Notes under the pieces: model-generated
The model's database searches: none
Told to the model about the DNA's origin: nothing
The model's input: only the letters and a program-made list of their open reading frames with translations
Program-made: the position numbers and the translations under genes
Shown: positions 50,814 through 59,074 of the stretch, piece after piece
Position numbering within the stretch: position 1 is the first letter of the stretch
Layout: every line of letters starts with the position of its first letter
Assembly (NCBI GenBank): GCA_900318265.1
Contig: ONKA01000004.1
Span: 62,001 to 126,000 of the forward strand
Direction of reading: 5' to 3'
DNA: 64,000 bases
Source of the DNA: an uncultured Bacteroidales bacterium
Lineage (GTDB): Bacteria; Bacteroidota; Bacteroidia; Bacteroidales; F082

Positions 50814-52325
50814 ATGAGAGGATTATCCAAATCAAAATACACGACCTTTTGCCAATGCCCAAAGGCTTTATGGTTGAAAACCTATAAGCCTGAAGCTGAA
50901 GTGATTGACGAAAACCGTCAAGCCATTCTTGAACGAGGCAATGAAGTGGGCGACCTGGCCATGGGTCTCTTTGGTGACTATGTGGAAGTCACCACACTCC
51001 TTCCTAATGGCAAACTTGACCTTTCCACTATGATAGATAAGACCGAGCGGGAGATGATAAAAGGCACGAATGTCATCTGCGAAGCATCGTTTAGCTATCA
51101 AGGCAATTATTGTGCGGTTGACCTTCTTAAGAAAACTGACACGGGTTGGAGCATTTACGAAGTGAAAAGCATTAGCTCAAATGACAGAAAAAAGGTCGAA
51201 AAGTATTATCCAGACATCGCATACCAAAAATGGGTATTGACGCAATGCGGAGTCAACGTCACTGGCGCTTTTCTCGTCTGTCTCAATAGTAGTTACATTC
51301 GCGAGGAAACCCTTGATTTGACTGGGCTTTTTGCAGTAATCGACGTGAGCAGTGGTATTGAAAACGAGTATTATCTTGTGCCTGAACGCGTCGAAAAGGC
51401 ACGAAAGGTTCTCGACAGAGAGGCAGAGCCCGACATAGACCTATCAGAAAACTGCAAAAAGCCTTTTGATTGCGGTTTCTGGAATTATTGTACACGCAAC
51501 TTACCTCAACCTAATGTGTTCGACCTCTACGGAACAGGCTTTTCTTTCGGCAAGAAGCTCGACTGCTATCGCAATGGAAACATTTCATTCGACAATCTGC
51601 AGGAAATGTCGTTTGACGGAATACGTGAAATGCAGATCGAAGCCGCTCTTACTGGAGGGGCTTTTATCAACCGCGAACGCATTCAACAGTTTCTCAACAC
51701 ACTATCTTATCCGCTCTATTTCCTCGATTTCGAAACCATGGAACCAGTAGTGCCCGAATTTAAGGGAACAAAGCCTTTCCAGCAGATTCCTTTCCAATAT
51801 TCGCTGCATATCAAAGAGAGCGAGACGGCTTCATGTCAGCACAAGGAATTCCTCGCCGCAAGTGACGGCAGCGATCCACGGCGTTCGCTGGCGGAGCAGC
51901 TCTGCAAGGACATTCCCAAGGATGTCTGCACGCTGGCATATCACAAAAGCACCGAATTCAATATCATCAATAAACTGGCAGAAGACTTCCCGGACCTGGC
52001 CAGTCATCTTTTGAATATCAGCAATAACATCAAAGATCTACGCGACCCATTTAAGGATGGTCATTATTATGTGTCTGCCATGGGAAAGTCTTTCAGCATC
52101 AAAAGTGTGCTGCCGGCCATGTTCCCTAACGATCCGTCATTAAACTACCATAACCTTGACGAACGCGTGCAGAACGGCACCGAAGCGATGGATATATTCC
52201 CGAAGATCAAAGATATGCAACCGGAAGAAGCCGCCGCTACCCGCGAAGCATTGTTACGCTATTGCGAACTCGATACCTTGGCGCTGGTGAAGGTGCTGGA
52301 GAGGCTGGAGGAGGTGGCAGGGTAA
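50814..52325 (+). CDS. DUF2779 nuclease: Cas4-like domain fused to DEDD exonuclease
   Basis: 503 aa. N-terminal half: Cys13/Cys15 (TFCQCPKALW), PD-(D/E)xK residues Asp103 and Glu116-x-Lys118 (YEVKSI), and Cys214, Cys220, Cys226 (ENCKKPFDCGFWNYC). This is the Cas4/AddB pattern of a nuclease with an Fe-S cluster. C-terminal half: DEDD-type exonuclease with FLDFETMEP (Asp305, Glu307), AYHKSTEFNI and YCELDTLALV (Asp487). The order matches DUF2779 proteins. The stop of the WYL gene is 9 nt upstream, so the two form an operon. A DNA- or RNA-degrading role in defence or repair is plausible. Confidence 0.9.
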   Translation: MRGLSKSKYTTFCQCPKALWLKTYKPEAEVIDENRQAILERGNEVGDLAMGLFGDYVEVTTLLPNGKLDLSTMIDKTEREMIKGTNVICEASFSYQGNYCAVDLLKKTDTGWSIYEVKSISSNDRKKVEKYYPDIAYQKWVLTQCGVNVTGAFLVCLNSSYIREETLDLTGLFAVIDVSSGIENEYYLVPERVEKARKVLDREAEPDIDLSENCKKPFDCGFWNYCTRNLPQPNVFDLYGTGFSFGKKLDCYRNGNISFDNLQEMSFDGIREMQIEAALTGGAFINRERIQQFLNTLSYPLYFLDFETMEPVVPEFKGTKPFQQIPFQYSLHIKESETASCQHKEFLAASDGSDPRRSLAEQLCKDIPKDVCTLAYHKSTEFNIINKLAEDFPDLASHLLNISNNIKDLRDPFKDGHYYVSAMGKSFSIKSVLPAMFPNDPSLNYHNLDERVQNGTEAMDIFPKIKDMQPEEAAATREALLRYCELDTLALVKVLERLEEVAG

Positions 52326-52358
52326 TCAAATACCGATAGAGTTTTGGCGTGCCTTAAA

Positions 52359-52757
52359 TCAGATGGTAATTCTATTCTGATCAAGCAAGAACTCTATGAA
52401 ATAACGGAATGCAGAAACAGTATTTCCCTTACCATAATCATTGGCATCTTTAGCAGCGGCTGTAATATCATTAACCACGTCTTCAAATGCTCTTTTGATA
52501 GCATTCAAATCTGTACATACATAAATTCCGGTTGGTATCCCACATGACAAGAGAAGTGCATCAAATTCATTGCGATTAAGTGCATTCAAATAGATATTAC
52601 CCGACCTCTTTGTTCTACCATTTGTTACCAATTCATTTATCAGCCATGTCTCGAAGGCAGTTCTCCCTGGATTTGTTACAGTTGTTGGACCATGTGCTAT
52701 TAGATAAGCATCTAATCTTGTTAAAAGATCATTTTTGTTAATTGTTTGCAAAGGCAT
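52359..52757 (-). CDS. Hypothetical helical protein (SAM-like segment)
   Basis: 132 aa. The C-terminal half (YLNALNRNEFDALLLSCG; AFRYFIEFLLDQ) resembles the N-terminal segment of the 366-aa protein at 53.8 kb (AFRKFVEFMLGH), both like SAM-like core-binding domains of integrases. No catalytic integrase domain is attached. The function is unknown. It is transcribed toward the nuclease gene, with 33 nt between stops. A gene remnant follows upstream. Confidence 0.55.
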   Translation of the reverse strand: MPLQTINKNDLLTRLDAYLIAHGPTTVTNPGRTAFETWLINELVTNGRTKRSGNIYLNALNRNEFDALLLSCGIPTGIYVCTDLNAIKRAFEDVVNDITAAAKDANDYGKGNTVSAFRYFIEFLLDQNRITI

Positions 52758-52784
52758 ACTTATAAGAATTGAATTGTTATAGTA

Positions 52785-52961
52785 TTATTTATGTGTATTG
52801 ATCCAGTCTTCCAAAGCTTGTCTATGGCGGTCATACCATTGTGAGCACAAAAAGTAGTCTTTTCCTTTTATCGTGACTGGTTTTTCATAATATCGTTTTT
52901 TATCAGCGGGGGCTACGTCTAAAACAGGGAAAACAATCCCGAATTGAACTTTGCTTTGGGC
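52785..52961 (-). pseudogene. Remnant of a gene (58 codons, no start)
   Basis: An open stretch read on the minus strand without any ATG, GTG or TTG start and preceded by an in-frame TAG. It encodes a protein-like sequence (FGIVFPVLDVAPADKKRYYE; VTIKGKDYFLCSQWYDRHR) with good codon use and ends on TAA. The surrounding 286 nt show no other gene. It looks like the 3' end of a lost gene. The stretch CSQWYDRHRQALEDWI may be recognisable in a homologue. Confidence 0.6.
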
Positions 52962-53043
52962 CTAATCTTGCAAATCAGTAATTATCTTTTGATGTTACTT
53001 TTGGACTGGTTTGCAAAACCCGCCTAAGATATTGAATGGCTAA

Positions 53044-53499
53044 TTACCCCATTGGCTTACCGAATGCTTTGAAATAACAATCACACAACCGTTTGACACA
53101 TCCAGCTATATCGGCCAAACTCCATGTTTTATGCCAACTGTAGTAAGCAAAACCAGTGCCACCGCCCGTTGATAGAAAAAGCCCAGTCCCATTAAAAAAA
53201 TCTATCATCATAGATTCTATTTCTACTAGAGTAACATCATGGTATTTTAGTTTCATGATGCCCTCAATAGCAGAAACATGCCGATATTGGGGGTTTTCAG
53301 ACATCTTTTCTACAATCATCTTTAGCCAAAACAAATACATTGACTGGATTCTGTTCTTCATCTTTGGTTCTCCTTCTTGAATAACATCCTGGAATACAAT
53401 ACTACCACCGAACAATTCCTCCAAAGTAAACCAAGAATGTGAGGAAAACTCATTCTCTAACTCTTTTTCAAAAGCTCTTAACCTTTCTTGTATATACAT
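53044..53499 (-). CDS. Hypothetical protein
   Basis: 151 aa, soluble, with an acidic N-terminal helix (RLRAFEKELENEF), a hydrophobic middle (MYLFWLKMIVEKM) and a Gly-rich loop (LFLSTGGGTGFAYYSW). No catalytic motif or membrane segment is recognised, and I cannot name the family. It follows the zinc-ribbon gene on the same strand with 15 nt between, so the two may be one operon. Confidence 0.65.
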   Translation of the reverse strand: MYIQERLRAFEKELENEFSSHSWFTLEELFGGSIVFQDVIQEGEPKMKNRIQSMYLFWLKMIVEKMSENPQYRHVSAIEGIMKLKYHDVTLVEIESMMIDFFNGTGLFLSTGGGTGFAYYSWHKTWSLADIAGCVKRLCDCYFKAFGKPMG

Positions 53500-53514
53500 A
53501 GTAAATAAAGTTAA

Positions 53515-53733
53515 TTATGATATCCAAATTGTTCCGTCGTCATCCATAAATTTCGGCTTCTCTTTCTTGATGCTTCCGTTGCCACACCAATCACATTTTG
53601 GAGGGTTGAAGATGCAATTGTCGCATAATTCGATAGATTTACCGCATTTTGCACAAACAATTCGTCCTGCGGAAGACCACCTTTCAAATGGACGACCGCA
53701 ACCCTTACAAACATATTTCATTCTTACTAACAT
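53515..53733 (-). CDS. Small zinc-ribbon protein
   Basis: 72 aa (start at 53733 or 53721; both are ATG). Four CxxC-like pairs (YVCKGCGRPF, RIVCAKCGKS, ELCDNCIF, PPKCDWCGNG) can make two zinc ribbons. The tail is acidic with a final FMDDDGTIWIS. Such proteins bind nucleic acid or other proteins. It is next to the hypothetical gene downstream and to the SAM-like-domain protein upstream. Confidence 0.72.
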   Translation of the reverse strand: MLVRMKYVCKGCGRPFERWSSAGRIVCAKCGKSIELCDNCIFNPPKCDWCGNGSIKKEKPKFMDDDGTIWIS

Positions 53734-53780
53734 AACAAAGTCTTTGTATTGTCACATTACTATTAATTTCTACTATTATT

Positions 53781-54881
53781 TTATGAGTTTTTCCCTTTCA
53801 CATCATTATTTGAGCCATTCATCAATTCATAATCAGTATCGTCTTTAATAATATCCATCTCTTTTCTAAGCTCGTCCAAGTTAATAACAACTGAGATTTT
53901 AGGGTTATCGCTGCTTATTTGGTTTTTATCTGTTGATATATTACTCTTTATCTTTGCTCCATTATGACTATTTATCGTCTGGCTAACCTGTTTAATTAAA
54001 TCTGAGATCTTAGATAGTTCTGGCAGTTTGTTTTTTCCACCCCAATTATTAAGCGTCTGATGAATGGACTTGACATGGTCCAATGTAACATCTTTCATTC
54101 CGTCCACAAACATAGGCTCAATAGTAATGATCATTCCCTTACTAGTCCTAATATAATAATGAGTATACACTCGATATTCTTGCCCACAAACAACAACCCA
54201 TACACTATATTTGCCATCTGAATCCGGCTTCAATATCAATTCATCAACTTGATCAAGCATTACAAACCCACCACGATTATCAATTAGCACCTTAGTTTTA
54301 GATATAATGCTTTTACACCAGTTATCAAACCATTCAGAGCCAAGCAATCCTTTTACAACACGTGGAGAAAGCCATACCTTATCTCCAGAAAGGCGATCTT
54401 GGGTACCTAACCTACTTTTAATAATCCTAACAATATCATTCCGTGTATAGATTTTCCACCCCATCATGTTCTGATAGGCCTTAGCGGGTTTGATGTATTT
54501 TGGAACTGACTTAGAGGCTGGTTGAATGATGTTTTGCATATTATTATGTATACCACTGGCATGACCTAACATGAATTCCACAAACTTCCTGAAAGCGCTT
54601 CTGCCGTTGTTCAATTGTTTTTCGGTTATAGAGCCATTGTTATTTTCAAAAGCCGAGTTGATAGCAATGTCGAAGTACTCCAATAAGCCTTTGATCAAAG
54701 TGGGACAAATAACGGCATTGTTTAAGAGTTCCTCAGCATTAGGAATTGCCGAGTATCCACCAGAATACAGTTTACGAAATAATGTGCGTAGATAAGAAGC
54801 ATAGGAGCTGGAAACAGTTGGCTTATAACCTTTTCCTTCCAGCCAGCTTTTAAAGTCATCCAACAAAGTAAGCTTGCTCAT
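53781..54881 (-). CDS. Protein with SAM-like N-terminal domain, C-terminus unassigned
   Basis: 366 aa. The first 120 residues (TLLDDFKSWLEGKGYKPTVS, YASYLRTLFRKL, SAFRKFVEFMLGHA) resemble the SAM-like core-binding domain of tyrosine recombinases. The rest has no R-HxxR-Y catalytic residues that I can recognise. It has a middle with RVVKGLLGSEWFDNW and an Asn/Lys-rich end (NGAKIKSNISTDKNQISSDN). It is probably a DNA-binding protein of a mobile or defence element, not an active integrase. Confidence 0.6.
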   Translation of the reverse strand: MSKLTLLDDFKSWLEGKGYKPTVSSSYASYLRTLFRKLYSGGYSAIPNAEELLNNAVICPTLIKGLLEYFDIAINSAFENNNGSITEKQLNNGRSAFRKFVEFMLGHASGIHNNMQNIIQPASKSVPKYIKPAKAYQNMMGWKIYTRNDIVRIIKSRLGTQDRLSGDKVWLSPRVVKGLLGSEWFDNWCKSIISKTKVLIDNRGGFVMLDQVDELILKPDSDGKYSVWVVVCGQEYRVYTHYYIRTSKGMIITIEPMFVDGMKDVTLDHVKSIHQTLNNWGGKNKLPELSKISDLIKQVSQTINSHNGAKIKSNISTDKNQISSDNPKISVVINLDELRKEMDIIKDDTDYELMNGSNNDVKGKNS

Positions 54882-55018
54882 ATTTATATCTGTTTATTTG
54901 TGTCTATATACCTACTCTATCCGCTTTTCGGCTTCCGCGTTCTTTTTCGTTACAAAACTAATAATCTTTTCCATACGATAAACCGCTCGAACTCATTTTT
55001 TCATTTCGAAGCTTCTTC

Positions 55019-55405
55019 TCAAACCGTTCTCGTGATACGAGGCGGCCTCGAAGATTTCATTCTAACCAACCATCTGGTGTAGTTCATCACCATCTCTCTT
55101 GCCTTTCTGATTTCACTTTCCAATACCTTTTCAGGGACAAGATAATACTTGATGGTGTTCCCATCAATATAGGCATAGGCATACACCTTACCCTCCGAAA
55201 ACAACTTGTCTGGAAACTTTGCTTTGTCCCAAAAGTCAGAAAATTTCTGTTCCTGCAACGACATCAATTTATATTGGTATACCGTCTCGCCATCGGTGAG
55301 CTGTTCGTACCAATTAAGTCCTTCAAGAACAATTTCGTAGGTTTCGTCACCGATGGAACGCAGCAGCTTTTGGAATTTAGCCTTTGTAATGGTTTGCTTT
55401 TCCAT
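55019..55405 (-). CDS. Island protein B, paralogue of the 47.1-kb gene
   Basis: 128 aa. YEIVLEGLNWYEQLTDGE then TVYQYKLMSLQEQKFSDF aligns with the 47.1-kb product over the same block. The N-terminus (MEKQTITKAKFQKLLRSIGD) also matches. The C-terminus is basic (RWLVRMKSSRPPRITRTV). I do not know the family. The two copies lie near the ends of the accessory region, which points to duplication or a shared mobile history. Confidence 0.7.
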   Translation of the reverse strand: MEKQTITKAKFQKLLRSIGDETYEIVLEGLNWYEQLTDGETVYQYKLMSLQEQKFSDFWDKAKFPDKLFSEGKVYAYAYIDGNTIKYYLVPEKVLESEIRKAREMVMNYTRWLVRMKSSRPPRITRTV

Positions 55406-55468
55406 AATAATGTTTTATGTATGGTTGCCTTAAGGCAGAGGAGTAATGCTATTGCAAAAAAATCATAC

Positions 55469-55696
55469 TTACAATTCTATCTCATCCGCCTTCTCACGCA
55501 GGCGATGGGCAATAATGGGCGAACTCATTCCATAGTCGTTGGCCTCCATCCAATGGCCGATGACTGCTTCCAATGGAACACCTTTCAAGTAAGATCGTAT
55601 TAAGGACTCTACCTCTTCTTGGGTGAACTCGCGGTTGCGCTTGCCGAAGCCGTAACCCACAACTCCGCATAACAAATCTTCCAATAACCGGGACAT
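55469..55696 (-). CDS. Small hypothetical protein
   Basis: 75 aa from the ATG at 55696 (MSRLLEDLLCGVVGYGFGKR). It has a helical middle with RSYLKGVPLEAVIGHWMEAN and an acidic end. No motif is recognised. The gene is short but its codon use resembles its neighbours, so it is likely real. It marks the right part of the accessory island. Confidence 0.55.
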   Translation of the reverse strand: MSRLLEDLLCGVVGYGFGKRNREFTQEEVESLIRSYLKGVPLEAVIGHWMEANDYGMSSPIIAHRLREKADEIEL

Positions 55697-55800
55697 CTTT
55701 TTTATTTTTAGTTTCACATAGTTTTTTCTACTGCAAAGTAACGAGAAAAAGGAATACGCACGACGCCAAAAGGAAAATAGTTTGCGACTCTATATGTCAC

Positions 55801-55838
55801 AAAAATAAGACCCTCGGTCACCCAAGGGTCTTATTTTA
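55801..55838 (-). terminator. Terminator of the DUF2795 gene
   Basis: AAATAAGACCCT (55803-55814) pairs with 55825-55836, with A/T runs on both sides, 17 nt past the stop on the minus strand. Confidence 0.82.
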
Positions 55839-55854
55839 CTGTTTACTAACTTAT

Positions 55855-56076
55855 TTAGTACTCGTCCTCGTTAAAAAAGAAATCGTCCTTCGATGGATAA
55901 TCGGGCCAGAGGTCTTCGATGCGTTCGTAGATCTCACCCTCGTCTTCGATTTCCTGAAGGTTCTCGATGATCTCTTCCTGAGCACCCGTACGCAAAGCCC
56001 AATCCAACAGCTCGTCACGGGTTGCCGGCCACGGGGCGTCTTCCAATTTTGAGGCTAATTCTAATGTCCAATACAT
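55855..56076 (-). CDS. DUF2795 domain protein
   Basis: 73 aa, full length. MYWTLELASKLEDAPWPATR, then DELLDWALRTGA, and the end DDFFFNEDEY match the short DUF2795 family common in Bacteroidales. The protein is highly acidic. Its function is unknown. It is monocistronic with a strong terminator and marks the return to conserved chromosome after the island. Confidence 0.9.
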   Translation of the reverse strand: MYWTLELASKLEDAPWPATRDELLDWALRTGAQEEIIENLQEIEDEGEIYERIEDLWPDYPSKDDFFFNEDEY

Positions 56077-56172
56077 TGTATTTCCTGTTTTTGTGTTACT
56101 CTATTTTGAGGGCGCAAAAGTACAAGTATTTTCTCAACTGGCAAGGGGTTTTGATTCTAAAATATAGTTGAA

Positions 56173-56733
56173 TTATTTATTTGATTCCCAGTTATTTTCA
56201 TCAATTTTGTCTAAAAAGCCAAAAAATCTTGCCAAAACAAAGAAGTAATCCGACAAGCGATTCAGGTACTTCAAATCGAGCGCATCGATGGGATGCTGCG
56301 ACGCCAAACGCCAACCCTGACGCTCGGCACGACGGCACACCGTGCGGCACACATGGGCATGACTCGCCTTGATATTGCCACCAGGGATGACAAAGCTCCT
56401 CAATTCGGGCAACTGCTCGTTCATCACGTCGATTTCGTGCTCCAAATAGGCCACATCATCAGGAGCCAACACAGGGATCATCTTCTTGACCTCGGAGTTT
56501 TCGTCCAAGGCGAAATGCGACTCAATGGTGAACAACTTGTTCTGTACAGTGTCCAAGACGGTCTTCATCTCAGCTGTAACGCCTTCCTGGTCGTAAAGCA
56601 CCCCGATGAAAGCACTCAGCTCATCGACCGTGCCGTATGCTTCCACCCTGTCGTCAAATTTTGCGACGCGCAATCCTCCAATCAACGAGGTCTTGCCTTC
56701 GTCACCAGTTTTAGTGTAGGTAATATTCTTCAT
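56173..56733 (-). CDS. PduO-type cob(I)alamin adenosyltransferase
   Basis: 186 aa. YTKTGDEGKTSLIGGLRV is the N-terminal ATP-binding loop. VEAYGTVDELSAFIGVL and CRRAERQGW give the Arg and Glu of the corrinoid pocket, and LKYLNRLSDYFFVLARF ends the helical bundle. It makes adenosylcobalamin from cob(I)alamin and ATP. No B12-dependent enzyme is next to it in this window. An inverted repeat pair lies just upstream of its ATG. Confidence 0.93.
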   Translation of the reverse strand: MKNITYTKTGDEGKTSLIGGLRVAKFDDRVEAYGTVDELSAFIGVLYDQEGVTAEMKTVLDTVQNKLFTIESHFALDENSEVKKMIPVLAPDDVAYLEHEIDVMNEQLPELRSFVIPGGNIKASHAHVCRTVCRRAERQGWRLASQHPIDALDLKYLNRLSDYFFVLARFFGFLDKIDENNWESNK

Positions 56734-56750
56734 ATTTGTCGTTTTCTGTC

Positions 56751-56821
56751 GGGCCTTTCGACAGGCTCAAGGACCCTTAACTTCACTATTAAAACAAGGT
56801 CCCTGAGCTCGTCGAAGGGCC
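56751..56821. repeat. Inverted pair of family-1 repeats
   Basis: A minus copy (GGGCCTTTCGACAGGCTCAA, 56751-56779) and a plus copy (GGTCCCTGAGCTCGTCGAAG, 56798-56821) form a head-to-head hairpin-forming pair, just upstream of the adenosyltransferase and past the stop of the methyltransferase-like gene. Confidence 0.88.
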
Positions 56822-56830
56822 GTTTTATCA

Positions 56831-57499
56831 TTAATATTTCAATACAAAATCCTGTTTTTCAATGCCTTCACGGAAGAAAACAATGCCAACTGAATACAAG
56901 TCCATGCTCAAGGTGACGTCTTCGTCGGCGATAATGGCTTCCCAAGCTTCCTCAGTGCGACCCGAATGATGGATTCCCTCAAAAATGAGCACCGTCTCCT
57001 CGTTGGCTTGAGCGTATGCTTCCTCAAGTTTGTTCCATGTGTCCTCGCCAAAGTCATTTAACCCAAAAAACACATAATCGAGACTCAGCCGCTCCAATTG
57101 TTCCTGCTCAGGTTTGTCACGACGCAACAGGTTGACGTTGACCACACCCATTGAGTACATGGTTTCAAGGAAATCGGCCGAGTGGTCGAGATAGACCTTG
57201 GTTTGCAAGTTACCCAAAGCCAGTGCCGTAGTATTGAGTGCCGAGAGTGTGCCAAACGACACCACAGCCTCGGGCTCAAGATAGTTAACCAAACGATAGA
57301 GCAATCGCGCTTCTTTCCGTCGCGAACGAGTGGCATATCTCTTTCCGTCCAACAAGCGACTGATTCTCAGCATGGTGTCATAATCAATATTGGGGCCTTT
57401 GTCGTACAAGACTTTGGTCATAAAGTCGTACACAAAGGGCGAATGCACCTTATATTTGCTCTTGCGTCGGAACAAGTATTTAAGATAACTCGTCAACAT
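56831..57499 (-). CDS. Class I SAM-methyltransferase-like protein
   Basis: 222 aa. The N-terminus (LKYLFRRKSKYKVHSPFVYD) and the middle (LLYRLVNYLEPEAVVSFGTL, then LNTTALAL) resemble Bacteroidetes class-I methyltransferase-fold proteins close to catechol O-methyltransferase-like families. The usual GxGxG loop is degenerate (SFGTLSALN), so SAM binding is uncertain. It begins 3 nt after the stop of the secreted protein gene upstream on the same strand. Confidence 0.65.
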   Translation of the reverse strand: MLTSYLKYLFRRKSKYKVHSPFVYDFMTKVLYDKGPNIDYDTMLRISRLLDGKRYATRSRRKEARLLYRLVNYLEPEAVVSFGTLSALNTTALALGNLQTKVYLDHSADFLETMYSMGVVNVNLLRRDKPEQEQLERLSLDYVFFGLNDFGEDTWNKLEEAYAQANEETVLIFEGIHHSGRTEEAWEAIIADEDVTLSMDLYSVGIVFFREGIEKQDFVLKY

Positions 57500-57502
57500 A
57501 AC

Positions 57503-59059
57503 TCAATCGTATTGGACTTTTTGAAGATAAAACACCGAGCGCTTGGCTTGGGGCTGGGTGCTGTTCTGGATAATCTGCGAACCATAGATGAGAAAACGGT
57601 TACCGTACCATTTCGTCATTTGCGCGAAATACTCATCCTCCACATAGTCGCCGCCATGAGTTGGAGCCAACTTTTCGCTCTGTTGGTTCATCAAGACTTG
57701 GGCGTCTTTGTCGAAAGCAGTATATCTCAAGTTGTTATGGTATGGCGAGGCCACCACCAACTCGTCGTAGCAAACACCCTCAGAGGCATGGGGAAAGAGC
57801 TCGTAGGTAAGCTCGTTGTCAAACTTCACTGACTGCTGCCACTTCAGGTGTCCCTCATGGTCGAAGGCCAACAGCACCTCACTGAAGAAGTCGTAGCCAT
57901 CGAAAATGGTATAGGTGTATGGATAGCCACCATAATAGCCGTAATATCCATAGCTCATGCGAGTCTCGGTGTGGTAATACGGCATGAAGGCCTCAACTGC
58001 AAACACGGTCAGGTCACCGAAATCGGTCAGTCGTGGCGTCAGGAACTGGAATGCGATCTCGGCTTTTGTGGCTTTTTGGTTTTTGCTGAGTTTCAGCTTC
58101 TCTTCACGCAAGCGCACTCGGTCGGAGGAGGTCAAGGCGTGTTCGATCTCGGGCATGTCCTTGAAGAGGTACACATGGCTATCGGGCGTTCCCCCTACAA
58201 AACGCATCCACACCACGCCAACGCTCTCCTTATCGAAGTTCTCGGTCACACCCTCAAGGTTAACCTTACGGCCAGTCTCACGCTCCAAAGTGCCTATGAC
58301 TACAAGGTTTCGGCTCTCGTCAAAACGAAACACCATACGACCCAAGGCCGCATTAGTGATATTGTCGTAGCGATAGCTCCCTTGAAGATTTCCCGTGGGC
58401 GAATACACCTTAAACGAAGTGCTGACATAGTGCTTGTTTTCAAACTCTTTGGCCGCCACCACAAAACAATGTTCCTTTGGGAAAGCCTCGGTTTGGAACA
58501 AAACGAAGCTACCTGAGGAAGGCGTCACGGTGCGGAATGAGTTGTTGCCCAAGTCATAAAAATACAAGACGCCATTGCCGCTTTTGTTGTTGAGTGTCAT
58601 CATCATCGTGCCGTCAACCACATCCACCGACAATGGCACCGACTTCTCAGGCCACTTGTTCCAAAAGGTCTGGTAACTCTTTTCCTCCCGATTGAAGCTC
58701 ACGACAAGGAAATCAAGGGTGTCAGCTGCTTTTTTGTTACCGTCGTTGGCAAAGAGAAAGGCGGCATGATGGCCGTCGCTGTCAGCATCGATGAACTTGA
58801 GCTTATCAGGCAAAGGAATCAAGTCGCTGCGGGTCTCGTAGAGGCTGCTGTCGAGGCAAGCGAAGTTCCACAGGCGGTGCTTCTGCTTGTCGGTCTTGTC
58901 GGTCTCATAGACCATGATGCCCTCAGCGTCGCCAAGGGTTTGGAAATGGCAACCTTGCTCCTTGTTCCAACGGTTCACCTCATAGCGCACAGGTTCCACC
59001 TGCTGGGCCGAGACCCAAGTGGTAAGAAACAGAAGTGCTATGAGGAGGAGTTTTTTCAT
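57503..59059 (-). CDS. Secreted protein of unknown function
   Basis: 518 aa from the ATG at 59059 (MKKLLLIALLFLTTWVSAQQ). The mature part is strand-rich with many Asp-, Gly- and aromatic-rich segments and a Tyr/Gly-rich stretch (SYGYYGYYGGYPYTYTIFDG). A six- or seven-bladed propeller is possible but no repeat is firm. There is no T9SS tail. I do not recognise the family. A 100-bp palindromic element lies just upstream of the start. Confidence 0.72.
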   Translation of the reverse strand: MKKLLLIALLFLTTWVSAQQVEPVRYEVNRWNKEQGCHFQTLGDAEGIMVYETDKTDKQKHRLWNFACLDSSLYETRSDLIPLPDKLKFIDADSDGHHAAFLFANDGNKKAADTLDFLVVSFNREEKSYQTFWNKWPEKSVPLSVDVVDGTMMMTLNNKSGNGVLYFYDLGNNSFRTVTPSSGSFVLFQTEAFPKEHCFVVAAKEFENKHYVSTSFKVYSPTGNLQGSYRYDNITNAALGRMVFRFDESRNLVVIGTLERETGRKVNLEGVTENFDKESVGVVWMRFVGGTPDSHVYLFKDMPEIEHALTSSDRVRLREEKLKLSKNQKATKAEIAFQFLTPRLTDFGDLTVFAVEAFMPYYHTETRMSYGYYGYYGGYPYTYTIFDGYDFFSEVLLAFDHEGHLKWQQSVKFDNELTYELFPHASEGVCYDELVVASPYHNNLRYTAFDKDAQVLMNQQSEKLAPTHGGDYVEDEYFAQMTKWYGNRFLIYGSQIIQNSTQPQAKRSVFYLQKVQYD

Positions 59060-59074
59060 TTTGTTGTCACTACC

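Noticed and set aside
53781-54881. Active tyrosine recombinase
   Set aside because: Only a SAM-like N-terminal segment is seen; no R, HxxR or Tyr catalytic set could be recognised.
44564-55696. Prophage
   Set aside because: No capsid, terminase, portal or tail gene is present; gene content fits a defence or stress island better.
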